Positions 25,116 through 34,198 of a stretch of DNA of 64,000 nucleotides are shown here, in pieces (position 1 is the stretch's first letter; every line of letters begins with the position of its first letter). The DNA comes from Nocardia tenerifensis NBRC 101015 (GTDB lineage Bacteria; Actinomycetota; Actinomycetes; Mycobacteriales; Mycobacteriaceae). Both the position numbers and the translations under genes were made by a program. Under the pieces are notes generated by a model, which had not been told where the DNA came from, searched no databases, and saw only the letters and a list, made by a program, of their open reading frames with translations. The DNA is taken from positions 56,447 through 120,446 of the forward strand of contig NZ_BAGH01000036.1 of the NCBI RefSeq assembly GCF_000308715.1, given 5' to 3'.

Positions 25116-25211
25116 AATTACGCCGAGAATGTGAACCGATAGTTGTTGACATTGCGCTGATATGTGCCGTGCCGGACACGCCGCGCCACGCATCGACGGG
25201 GATATCGGCCG

Positions 25212-25217
25212 TATATT
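25212..25217 (+). promoter_or_regulatory. -10 box near methyltransferase start
   Basis: TATATT lies 8 nt before ATG 25226, which points to a leaderless or nearly leaderless transcript. A good -35 is not evident. Confidence 0.4.
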
Positions 25218-25225
25218 CTGCCTGC

Positions 25226-26074
25226 ATGGTATCTACAGAGACCCTGATCAACGATGTTTCCGACACGGCGCGATGGGCAGCTGCATTTCGAGCCATAGAA
25301 TCGTCGAGAAAAGACGCACTGATCCGTGATCCATTCGCCGACCGTATGGCGGGCGCCAGTGGTTACCACATCATCGAGGCGGCGCCGAAGAAAGCACGGA
25401 GCGGGCTGGGTGTCATCGTTCGGACCAAAATTATCGACGACCTCATTCAAGACTCCCTGGCGCAGGGCTGCACGCGCGTGCTGAATCTCGCGGCCGGGCT
25501 CGACACCCGCCCGTACCGCCTCGACCTCCCGGACACGCTGACCTGGATCGAGGCCGACCTGCCGCGGCTGGTCATCGAGAAGGAGCGCCTGCTGACCGAG
25601 GAGATCCCCGCCTGCAGGCTGGAGCGGCAGCAGATCGACCTCTCCGACGCGGCGACCCTGCGTTCTTTCCTGGACACCGCGGTGGTGGACCCGGCCCACA
25701 CGCTCGTCATCACCGAAGGGCTCATCCAATACCTCGAACAAGAGCAGGTGAGCGAGCTCGCGAGCGCGCTGCGGGCCGCGAATATCGGGTGGTGGATCGT
25801 GGATGTCATGAACACGCCGATGCAGAACGGCATGGAGAAGTCCTACGGAACGATGTTCGAGAACGCGCCGTTCCGGTTCGCCTCGGACGATCCGATCGCC
25901 TACCTGGAGGAACGTGGCTGGGCGGCAACGGATCTGGAGTCGGTGTACACCCGCGCGCGTCAGGCGGGGCGACTTCCGCTGAAGATGCGCCTACTGTCCG
26001 CGCTGATGGAGCCGGACCCGCGCAACACCGGCGGTCGGCCGTGGGCCGGGGTTCTGCGCATGTCGCCGGCCTGA
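25226..26074 (+). CDS. SAM-dependent methyltransferase (PF04072 / TIGR00027 type)
   Basis: A 282-residue methyltransferase of a group greatly expanded in mycobacteria and Nocardia. The N-terminal DVSDTARWAAAFRAIESSR and DPFADRMAG (about 31-39), the SAM-binding RVLNLAAGLDTRPYRL (about 85-100) and ITEGLIQYLEQ (about 160-170) are family signatures. Substrates are mostly unknown. A long open frame upstream overlaps the mycolyltransferase gene and is not coding. Confidence 0.9.
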   Translation: MVSTETLINDVSDTARWAAAFRAIESSRKDALIRDPFADRMAGASGYHIIEAAPKKARSGLGVIVRTKIIDDLIQDSLAQGCTRVLNLAAGLDTRPYRLDLPDTLTWIEADLPRLVIEKERLLTEEIPACRLERQQIDLSDAATLRSFLDTAVVDPAHTLVITEGLIQYLEQEQVSELASALRAANIGWWIVDVMNTPMQNGMEKSYGTMFENAPFRFASDDPIAYLEERGWAATDLESVYTRARQAGRLPLKMRLLSALMEPDPRNTGGRPWAGVLRMSPA

Positions 26075-26102
26075 GGTAGCCGCGTCGGGCTTTCGACCAA
26101 TA

Positions 26103-26142
26103 AATGCGGGGCCGAGCGGCTGCAGACGCTCGGCCCCGCATT
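26103..26142. terminator. 16-bp stem terminator
   Basis: AATGCGGGGCCGAGCG (26103-26118) pairs perfectly with 26127-26142 around an 8-nt loop, and is followed by TTGGG. It follows the methyltransferase gene and could also stop transcription from the minus-strand micropeptides. Confidence 0.8.
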
Positions 26143-26349
26143 GGGTCCAACTCGGTGATTAGCTAGGTCAGCCGAGGGTGGACAGACGAGCACGAGAAGG
26201 TGGGCGACGCCCGTGCCGAAGTAGAACTGTAACCGACATCGGCACGAATATTCTTCTTCTCGATTCAGGCGAGTAGTCGATCAGAGATTGCGGACCCTGG
26301 CTTTGCAGATCCACGTCTGGTTCCACGTTGCGCAGAATGATCGCATTTC

Positions 26350-26439
26350 TCAGATCAACCCCAGGGCCGCCACAATTATGGCGACAGCAGCACCGATGCC
26401 CATACCCAATGGGACGGTGGCAAACAGCAGTGGAGGCAT
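26350..26439 (-). CDS. Hydrophobic micropeptide 1 (29 aa)
   Basis: A 29-residue frame, too short for usual gene calling, that reads MPPLLFATVPLGMGIG followed by AAVAIIVAALGLI. It has no charged residue and consists of one Gly-punctuated hydrophobic helix. GAGGGAG lies 6 nt before the ATG. A paralogue of 27 residues lies 145 bp upstream on the same strand with about 20 identical positions, which is strong evidence that both are genes. Its own promoter is visible (26464-26492). It should insert in a membrane. Possible roles are a small regulatory membrane peptide, a pore-forming or toxin-like peptide, or an envelope peptide; none can be chosen from sequence. Confidence 0.7.
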   Translation of the reverse strand: MPPLLFATVPLGMGIGAAVAIIVAALGLI

Positions 26440-26463
26440 GAATTACTCCCTCATTGATCGTAG

Positions 26464-26492
26464 ATCATTGACGCCACACGTGATTACGTCAA
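26464..26492 (-). promoter_or_regulatory. Candidate promoter of micropeptide 1
   Basis: On the minus strand, -35 TTGACG (26487-26492) and -10 AATGAT (26464-26469) are spaced by 17 bp, 25 bp before the ATG. Confidence 0.55.
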
Positions 26493-26494
26493 AC

Positions 26495-26508
26495 TCCGCT
26501 CGAGCGGA
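26495..26508. promoter_or_regulatory. Perfect 14-bp palindrome next to the -35 of micropeptide 1
   Basis: TCCGCTCGAGCGGA lies 2 bp upstream of the -35 hexamer, a common place for an activator or repressor site. Confidence 0.45.
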
Positions 26509-26583
26509 TCGCGAAACTCAGAGGCGGAACCGTGCCTTCCCCGGGTATGTGTTAGATCCCGCCGCTGCAACTGGCTGTGCTTC

Positions 26584-26667
26584 TCAGATCAGGCCGAGAG
26601 CGGCCACCGCGAGGGCAACAGCAGAGCCGATACCGAGACCGAGCGGGACAGTGGCAAAAAGCAGCAC
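26584..26667 (-). CDS. Hydrophobic micropeptide 2 (27 aa)
   Basis: A 27-residue frame with GTG start reading MLLFATVPLGLGIG followed by SAVALAVAALGLI. It is aligned without gaps to micropeptide 1 from LLFATVPLG to ALGLI; differences are conservative (M/L, A/S, I/L). AAGGAG lies about 7 nt before the GTG. Repeated small residues (GLGIGS, AVALAVAA) favour helix-helix packing in a membrane. It comes after the hemophore-like gene on the same strand but has a separate promoter candidate. Function unknown. Confidence 0.7.
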   Translation of the reverse strand: MLLFATVPLGLGIGSAVALAVAALGLI

Positions 26668-26715
26668 GAAAGGCTCCTTCGTTGAGAGGATTGATGTGGT
26701 GTAGCAAATGAGATC

Positions 26716-26733
26716 ATGCCAAGCATGTGGCAT
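26716..26733. promoter_or_regulatory. Dyad upstream of micropeptide 2
   Basis: ATGCCA-AGCATG-TGGCAT, a perfect 6-bp inverted repeat. On the minus strand it falls in the 17-bp spacer between a possible -35 (TTGAAG) and -10 (TGATCT), so it could be an operator for the micropeptide genes. Confidence 0.45.
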
Positions 26734-26915
26734 CTTCAACGCTGCATTGACCCGGCGTGTCGCAAAATTCGTGTCGACTCACTTTAATCTGCTCTTTCTG
26801 CACATGATGTCCGAATTGCGCGTCCAGACGGAAAGATTGGGATATCGGACTCGCTCGGCATCGGCCGGGTAAGCGGTCGAACGGACGGACCGGCGGCACC
26901 CGTCGGAGTCCTATC

Positions 26916-27326
26916 TCAATAACGGTCGCAGGCGGTCGCGACTTTGCGTATCGCCGCCCGTGCGTCGGCATTCGCGTCGACACCGATGTCGGTGGTCGTG
27001 GTTTCGGCCACTTTCATCGCGGTGATCTGCGAGAAGTTCTGCGAGAGCATCTCGAAAGCCGCTTGGCGCTGGGACGACGGCTGCGCGAGCATTGTCTGCA
27101 GAATGACCTTCTGCGTCGGATCCGCGTCGAGCTTGGCCGCCACCGCGGGCTCCATGTCGCGCAGTGCCGTATCGAACTGGGTGAACGAGCATTTCGTCGT
27201 CATCAGGGGCGCCATGTCATCGATCAGGCTGGCGGAGGCGGCGCCCGATCCGAACAACGCAGTGGCGGCGGAGATTCCGCCGAAGGCAAGGGCAGCGATC
27301 AGGTGTCGGCCTTTGCGTATCGTCAT
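26916..27326 (-). CDS. Hemophore-related secreted protein (heme-binding, MHB-like)
   Basis: A 136-residue exported protein. The signal peptide (about 1-32) has a basic start and hydrophobic core and ends SASAS-like. The mature part is all-helical with one Cys near its start (C46, TKCSFTQFDTAL) and one near its end (C133, ATACDRY), as in mycobacterial hemophore-related proteins that bind heme outside the cell. The mature length of about 100 residues fits. It probably takes part in heme capture or transport through the mycolate envelope. It is divergent from an ABC transporter gene with 405 bp between. Confidence 0.82.
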   Translation of the reverse strand: MTIRKGRHLIAALAFGGISAATALFGSGAASASLIDDMAPLMTTKCSFTQFDTALRDMEPAVAAKLDADPTQKVILQTMLAQPSSQRQAAFEMLSQNFSQITAMKVAETTTTDIGVDANADARAAIRKVATACDRY

Positions 27327-27731
27327 TTAGTCACCCTTCGTAGCGTTCTGCTGACTCTCGGGTCGGAGACCCGGCCGTGATGGTACTCAACAAACTCTCC
27401 GGTACGAGAAGGCAACGCGCGAAGCGTCGCCGAAAGTTCTTGTGTATTACCGAATCTGCGAATCGGAGCCGTCACTGTGACGAAAAAATGGTGAATCCGG
27501 GAAAGTGGCCGGCACGAGACCGCGAAACGGCTCCCGCAATTAACCGGAACCTGGTGCGGCATAAACGATTGCGCCGGGCTGCCGTGCGAAAAGCGGCCGA
27601 TACGGTGTGTTGTGCGACAGCACACGACATTTCCTGGCATGGTGACGCGGTGCCTCGAGCGGCATCCACCGCCGGAGTGGGGCCGCATCGGCGTGGACGA
27701 TCGTGCGACGAGTGGAAGGTGCGAATACTCC
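27327..27731. other. 405-bp divergent intergenic region
   Basis: Lies between the hemophore-like gene and the ABC ATPase gene and should hold both promoters. It contains a short dyad TGTGC-GACA-GCACA (27611-27624). The frame upstream of the ATPase start is open but unlike the family. No iron-box-like sequence or gene is evident to me. Confidence 0.4.
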
Positions 27732-28631
27732 GTGTTGGAAATTTCGAGCTTGGCCAAGCGTTACGGGGATGTTGTCGCGTTGTCCGACATGACGTTCGAC
27801 GTTCGGCCCGGCGAGTTGTTCGGCTTCGTCGGAGCCAACGGGGCGGGAAAGACGACGACGATGCGGATCGTCATGGGCGTGCTGGCCGCCGACTCCGGCG
27901 CGGTCCGATGGAACGGGCGGCCGGTGGACTTGGCGACGCGGCGGCGCATCGGCTACATGCCGGAGGAGCGGGGGCTGTATCCGCGGATGAAGGTGGGCGC
28001 GCAGCTGCAGTACTTCGCTCGGCTGCACGGCCTTTCGCGGTCCGAGGCGTCTGCGGCCGCGCGGCGGTGGATGTCGCGCCTCGGGATCGCGCAGCGCGCC
28101 GACGACGACGTACTGACGCTCAGCCTCGGCAATCAGCAGCGGGTGCAGTTGGCGACGGCGCTCGTTCACGACCCCGATGTGCTCGTGCTGGACGAGCCGT
28201 TCTCCGGGCTGGATCCCGTCGCCGTCGAGGTGATGGGCGCCGTGCTGCGCGAACGGAGTGTGGTGAAGGGCAGCCCGGTGCTGTTCTCCTCACACCAGCT
28301 CGATCTGGTCGAGCGCCTGTGTGACCGGATCGGGATCGTCCGCGACGGGACCATAGTGGCCTGCGGGACGGTCGACGAATTACGGGGTCGCGCACCGGCG
28401 TTGGTCGCGATAGACGCGCCGGGCCTGAACGACGACTGGATCACCAGAATGCCCGGGGTCTCGGTGAACGGCCGGGACGCGTCCCGATGGATCCTGCGCC
28501 TGGATGACCACGTGGACGACCATCTCGTGCTGATGACCGCGCTGGCGTCCGGCCCGGTGCGTGAATTCGCGCGTGTGCAGCCCACTTTGACCGATCTTTT
28601 CCGGGAGGCGACGGCGGGGGCGGCGGCATGA
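27732..28631 (+). CDS. ABC transporter ATP-binding protein (exporter type)
   Basis: A 299-residue ATPase of the NatA/DrrA-like group. Walker A GANGAGKTT (residues 34-42), signature LSLGNQQR (about 132-139), Walker B VLVLDEPFSGLDP (about 151-163) and the switch His in LFSSHQ are all intact. A C-terminal domain of about 80 residues follows, as in this group. The GTG at 27732 gives the normal MLEISSLAKRYG start. It overlaps the permease gene by 4 nt (ATGA). Confidence 0.93.
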   Translation: MLEISSLAKRYGDVVALSDMTFDVRPGELFGFVGANGAGKTTTMRIVMGVLAADSGAVRWNGRPVDLATRRRIGYMPEERGLYPRMKVGAQLQYFARLHGLSRSEASAAARRWMSRLGIAQRADDDVLTLSLGNQQRVQLATALVHDPDVLVLDEPFSGLDPVAVEVMGAVLRERSVVKGSPVLFSSHQLDLVERLCDRIGIVRDGTIVACGTVDELRGRAPALVAIDAPGLNDDWITRMPGVSVNGRDASRWILRLDDHVDDHLVLMTALASGPVREFARVQPTLTDLFREATAGAAA

Positions 28632-29848
28632 GCACGCCCGTGCAGGACCCGAGACTGCTTCCGGCGCAGGCGATTCGCGTCGTCGCCACGCGCGAGATCA
28701 GCGTGCGGGTACGGTCGAAAGCCTTCTTCGCGATCACCGCGGTACTGGTGCTGGCCGTCGTGAGCACGGTTCTGCTGTTCCACTTCATCGATCGAAGCGC
28801 CGCCGCCGACGTGAAAAAGGTTGGCCTGACGCCGGATACGGCTCAGTTCCGCGACGTGCTGGTCGCCGCGGGCGCGGCCGCCGGCCAGCCGATCGAGACC
28901 GTTCTGGTCGACATGGACGCCGGCGAGCAGCGCCTGCGTGCCGACGATCTCTCGGCCGTGCTGGTCGGCCTCTCGGACGGGCAGTTGCAGGTGGTGGTGA
29001 AATCGGCGCTGCCGGACGGACTTCGCACGACCTTCGGGCTGGCGGCCCGGCAGGCCGCGCTGCATCGGGAGATCGCCTGGCTCGGCGGGGATCCGGCCGC
29101 CGTCGACAGCGCGATCGCCGACGCGAAGGTCGCCGTGCGGCCGCTGCGACCGGCCGCCGATCACGACGGTGCGCGCGTCGGCATGGCCGCGGTGATCGGC
29201 GTGCTCACCTACGTGATGTTGCTGATCAGCATCCAGCTCACCGGGCAGGGCGTGGTCGAGGAGAAGGCCAATCGCATCGTCGAACTGCTGCTCGCCACGG
29301 TTCGTCCGTGGGAGCTCTTGGCGGGCAAGGTGATCGGCATCGGAATCGTGACGATCATCCAGGTGGCGGTGATCGCCGCGGCGGGGGCGATCGCCGCGGT
29401 CACCACCGGTGTGCTGCGGCTCTCGACGGCGATGGTCGGCAGCGTCGTCGGGTGGGCGGTGCTGTGGTATCTGCTCGGCTACTTCCTCTACGCCCTCGTC
29501 GTCGCCGCGGCCGCGTCGCTGGTGTCGCGTCAGGAGGATCTCGCGTCCGTCGCGGTCCCGGTGTCCGTGGTGTTGATCGCGGCGTACTTGATCGGGCAGA
29601 CCGTCGTCTCGTCGGATCCGCACGGTACGTCTTCGACTGTGCTGTCGATGATTCCGCTGTTCTCTCCCGTGGTGATGCCGATGCGGGCGGCCTACGAGGT
29701 GCCCGGCTGGCAGATGGCGACAGCGCTGGTCGTCATGGTGGCGACCATCGCGCTGGTGGCCCGATCGGCCGGGCAGATCTACGGCAAGGCCGTTCTGCTC
29801 ACCGGCAGCCGTGTCTCACTGCGCACCGCGCTCAGCACACGCGCATAG
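28628..29848 (+). CDS. ABC-2-type transporter permease (NatB-like)
   Basis: A 406-residue membrane protein. One helix near residues 38-58 is followed by a large extracellular domain (about 60-180) and then five to six helices (about 185-390), with the conserved segment GVVEEKANRIVELLLATVRP given in parts: VVEEKANRIVELLL at about 212-225. It would form an exporter with the preceding ATPase; the substrate (sodium, drug, lipid or peptide) is unknown. It lies upstream of a secreted protease gene, with a separate ribosome site there. Confidence 0.92.
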   Translation: MSTPVQDPRLLPAQAIRVVATREISVRVRSKAFFAITAVLVLAVVSTVLLFHFIDRSAAADVKKVGLTPDTAQFRDVLVAAGAAAGQPIETVLVDMDAGEQRLRADDLSAVLVGLSDGQLQVVVKSALPDGLRTTFGLAARQAALHREIAWLGGDPAAVDSAIADAKVAVRPLRPAADHDGARVGMAAVIGVLTYVMLLISIQLTGQGVVEEKANRIVELLLATVRPWELLAGKVIGIGIVTIIQVAVIAAAGAIAAVTTGVLRLSTAMVGSVVGWAVLWYLLGYFLYALVVAAAASLVSRQEDLASVAVPVSVVLIAAYLIGQTVVSSDPHGTSSTVLSMIPLFSPVVMPMRAAYEVPGWQMATALVVMVATIALVARSAGQIYGKAVLLTGSRVSLRTALSTRA

Positions 29849-29916
29849 CAAAACACCGACGTCGCTTGCGCATTGGACGTTCGGACCATTGTCAATTCGA
29901 TCAGGAGGCTTCTTCG

Positions 29917-31377
29917 ATGGCGTTCGGTTCCCCGCTGTTCGGCACGGCGAGACGTCGCGGCACCGCGCTACGGCGTCGGCGCGCGGTGCTGGTGCTGTGT
30001 TGCGCCGCCTTGGCCGCGGGATCGACCAACATCCCCGCCTCGGCCGCTCCGCCGCCCCTGCCGCCGCGCCTGGTCGAGGCGTTGCAGCGGGACCTGGGCA
30101 TCGACGCCGACGAGTACGCGCGCCGGGTCGACACGGCGCATCGGCTGTCCGACTACGCGAAGATCGCCCGGATCGCCCACCCGGCGGCCTTCGCCGGCGT
30201 CCGGATGGACGGTGGCCGCGGAATCGTCTCGCTCACCGATGAGGTGAGTGCCGTGCCCGCTCGGGCGACCGCCGAGGCCGCGGGGTTCACCGTCGAAACG
30301 GTGGCCGCCAGCGAGGCGACCCTGCGGGATCGGCGCGCCGGGTTCGAACGCTGGCTCGCCGGGCAGCCCGGCGCGGTCGGCGAGTCGATATTCGGGTACG
30401 GAATCGACTCGGCGAGAAACGAATTAGTGGTGCGAGTCGCCGAAGGCACGCAGCTGCCCATCGAGGCGGGGCTGGTTCGGGCGATGGCGTCGGCGATGCC
30501 GCAGGCGTCGCCCGACAGCGCCGCGGAAGACGTGCAGTCCATCGCCGCCGGGGAGCCCGCCGAGCCCGTGGTCGGTGGGGGTCAGGCCTACGCCTTCGAG
30601 GTCGACGGCGAGATCCACCGGTGCTCGTTCGGTTTCAACGCCACCGACGCGGCGGGCAGCGCGCTCAACATCACCGCGGGCCATTGCGATCCCGAAAACG
30701 TCGTCGCGCGGTCGAAGCGCACGGGCGAGCCGGGGCGTATCTTCACGGTGCGTGGTACGTCCGACAAGCGGTATGTGCCCGGTGAGAAGGCGCGGCTCGG
30801 CGACGAATTCGGCCACTTCGAGGTGTCCAGCTTCGCGCCGCACGACTACGGGATCCTGCGCCTCGACGACGCGGTCGCCCCCCGCTTCCGCAACAACCTG
30901 GTCTCCACGGGACAGCTGTCGCCGCCCACCCCGTCCTTCGTGCCTCCCTTCCTCGATACCGGGAGCGGCAACAGCGGCTCGGCGTCGGAAAACCCCGGTG
31001 AGGCGGGCGGTGTCCTGCGCATCACCGGCACGACGGACCCGGTCGCGGGGGCCGTGGTGTGCAAGGCCGGGTTCCGCTCCGGTTACTCCTGTGGCGTGAT
31101 ACTCGCGTCCGACCAGGTCGCCAGGGTGAAGGGCAAGCCGGGCCAGACCGACGCGCCGGTGCAGCTGGACAACATGTTCATCACCACCCTGTGCGGTCAC
31201 CCGGGCGACAGCGGCGGACCCATCATGGCGGGCACCGAGGCGGTGGGCATCACCAGCTCCATCCTCTCCAACACCACCCCGCTCGACGGCACCTGCGGTC
31301 ACGTGCCGGTGCTGTTCGGTCAGCCGATCGGCCCGGTGCTGCGGGACCATCCGGGCGTGAAAGTCCGCACCAGCTGA
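29917..31377 (+). CDS. Secreted trypsin-like serine protease with proregion
   Basis: A 486-residue secreted S1 protease. The signal peptide covers about 1-43 (VLVLCCAALAAG core, ASA end). A proregion of about 170 residues precedes the catalytic domain, as in Streptomyces and alpha-lytic proteases. The triad is visible: His in NITAGHC (about 256), Asp in PHDYGIL (about 309), Ser in CGHPGDSGGP (about 431). Paired Cys flank the domain. AGGAGG lies 8 nt before the ATG, fixing the start. It follows an ABC exporter operon but carries its own Sec/Tat-type signal. Confidence 0.92.
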   Translation: MAFGSPLFGTARRRGTALRRRRAVLVLCCAALAAGSTNIPASAAPPPLPPRLVEALQRDLGIDADEYARRVDTAHRLSDYAKIARIAHPAAFAGVRMDGGRGIVSLTDEVSAVPARATAEAAGFTVETVAASEATLRDRRAGFERWLAGQPGAVGESIFGYGIDSARNELVVRVAEGTQLPIEAGLVRAMASAMPQASPDSAAEDVQSIAAGEPAEPVVGGGQAYAFEVDGEIHRCSFGFNATDAAGSALNITAGHCDPENVVARSKRTGEPGRIFTVRGTSDKRYVPGEKARLGDEFGHFEVSSFAPHDYGILRLDDAVAPRFRNNLVSTGQLSPPTPSFVPPFLDTGSGNSGSASENPGEAGGVLRITGTTDPVAGAVVCKAGFRSGYSCGVILASDQVARVKGKPGQTDAPVQLDNMFITTLCGHPGDSGGPIMAGTEAVGITSSILSNTTPLDGTCGHVPVLFGQPIGPVLRDHPGVKVRTS

Positions 31378-31392
31378 TCCGCCGACGCCCCC

Positions 31393-31398
31393 TAGGAT
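31393..31398 (+). promoter_or_regulatory. -10 box of leaderless M18 peptidase promoter
   Basis: TAGGAT lies 6 nt before ATG 31405. Confidence 0.5.
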
Positions 31399-32651
31399 CG
31401 CAGGATGCCCGTTTCCACCACCGCAGCCACGGCCACCGGGTTGTGCGCGTTCATCGATGAGTCGCCCTCGCCGTTCCACGTCTGCCGGACGTTGGCCGGC
31501 GAGCTGGACGCGCACGGCTTCACCCGTCTCGACGAGTCGGCGCCGTGGCCGGCGGACGGACCGAGCAGGCACTACGTCGTGCGCGGCGGCTCGCTGGTCG
31601 CGTGGGCGACGGCCGACGCCGCTGGGGTGACCCCGTTCCGGGTGGTCGGCGCGCACACCGACAGCCCGAATCTGCGCGTCAAGCAGCATCCCGATCTGGC
31701 GTCGGCCGGGTGGCAGCTGGTCGGGCTCGAGCCCTACGGGGGCGCGTGGCTGAACTCCTGGCTCGATCGCGAGCTCGGCCTCTCGGGGCGGCTGAGCGTG
31801 CGCGACGGAGACGCGGTGCGGGAGCGGCTGATTCGCGTCGACGAGCCGATCCTGCGCGTTCCGCAGCTGGCCATCCACCTGTCCGACGACCGCAAGGGCG
31901 TCACGCTCGATCCGCAGCGGCATGTCAACGCGGTGTGGGGCGTCGGCGGCGAGCCGCGCTCGTTCCTGACCTTCGTCGCCGAGCACGCCGGGGTGGACCC
32001 GGCCGCGGTGCTCGGCTGGGAGCTGATGACCCACGATCTGGCCCCGAGCCGGATCGTCGGTCGCGACGAGGATCTGGTCAGCGCGCCGCGGCTGGACAAC
32101 CAGGGCACCTGCTACGCGGGTCTGCACGCCTTCCTCGCGGCGGTGGACGAGCCGGGTGCGGCCATCCCCGTGTTCGCCACGTTCGATCACGAGGAGGTCG
32201 GCAGCCAGTCCGATCGTGGCGCGCAGTCCGATCTGCTGCCCACCGTGCTGGAGCGGATCGTGCTCGCGCGCGGCGGCGACCGCTCCGAATTCTTTGCCGC
32301 CCTTGCCGGTTCGATCTGCGCGTCCGGCGACATGGCGCACGCGACGCACCCCAACTACCCCGAGCGACACGAGCCCGCGCACCGGATCCAGGTGAACGGC
32401 GGCCCGGTGCTCAAGGTCAACCAGAATCTGCGCTACGCCACCGACGCCGCGGGCGCGGGCGCGTTCGCGCTGGCGTGCGCGCAGGCGGGAGTTCCGTTGC
32501 AGCGCTACGTCCACCGCGCCGACCTGCCGTGCGGATCGACCATCGGCCCGATGACGGCGGCGGGCACCGGCATGACGACGGTCGATGTCGGCGCGGCCCA
32601 GCTCGCCATGCACTCGGCGCGCGAAATGATGGGCACCGCCGATGTCCCGGC

Positions 32652-33965
<1,314 letters not shown>

Positions 33966-34198
33966 GGGCCCAGGGTATCGGTGGGCGGTGATGTGATCCC
34001 CGTCGGCGCGCGCCGTCTCCGTTCCGCGCTGTGACCTGGCGCACACGAATCCGGCGAACCGGGCGCGCGGCCGATGCGCCCCGCTGCCCATCGACGGTCA
34101 CGGCTAAACTTCCAGGCGAATCCCCAGCTTCGCGCTCCCGGCCCCACAAGGCCCCTGACATGGCCGGGTCGATCATGTCGAAAGGACCCAGATACCCC

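Noticed and set aside
26350..26667. Assignment of the micropeptides as PorA/PorH-type porins
   Set aside because: They are shorter, lack charges and show no sequence similarity I can recognise; only the proximity of a mycolyltransferase gene suggested it.
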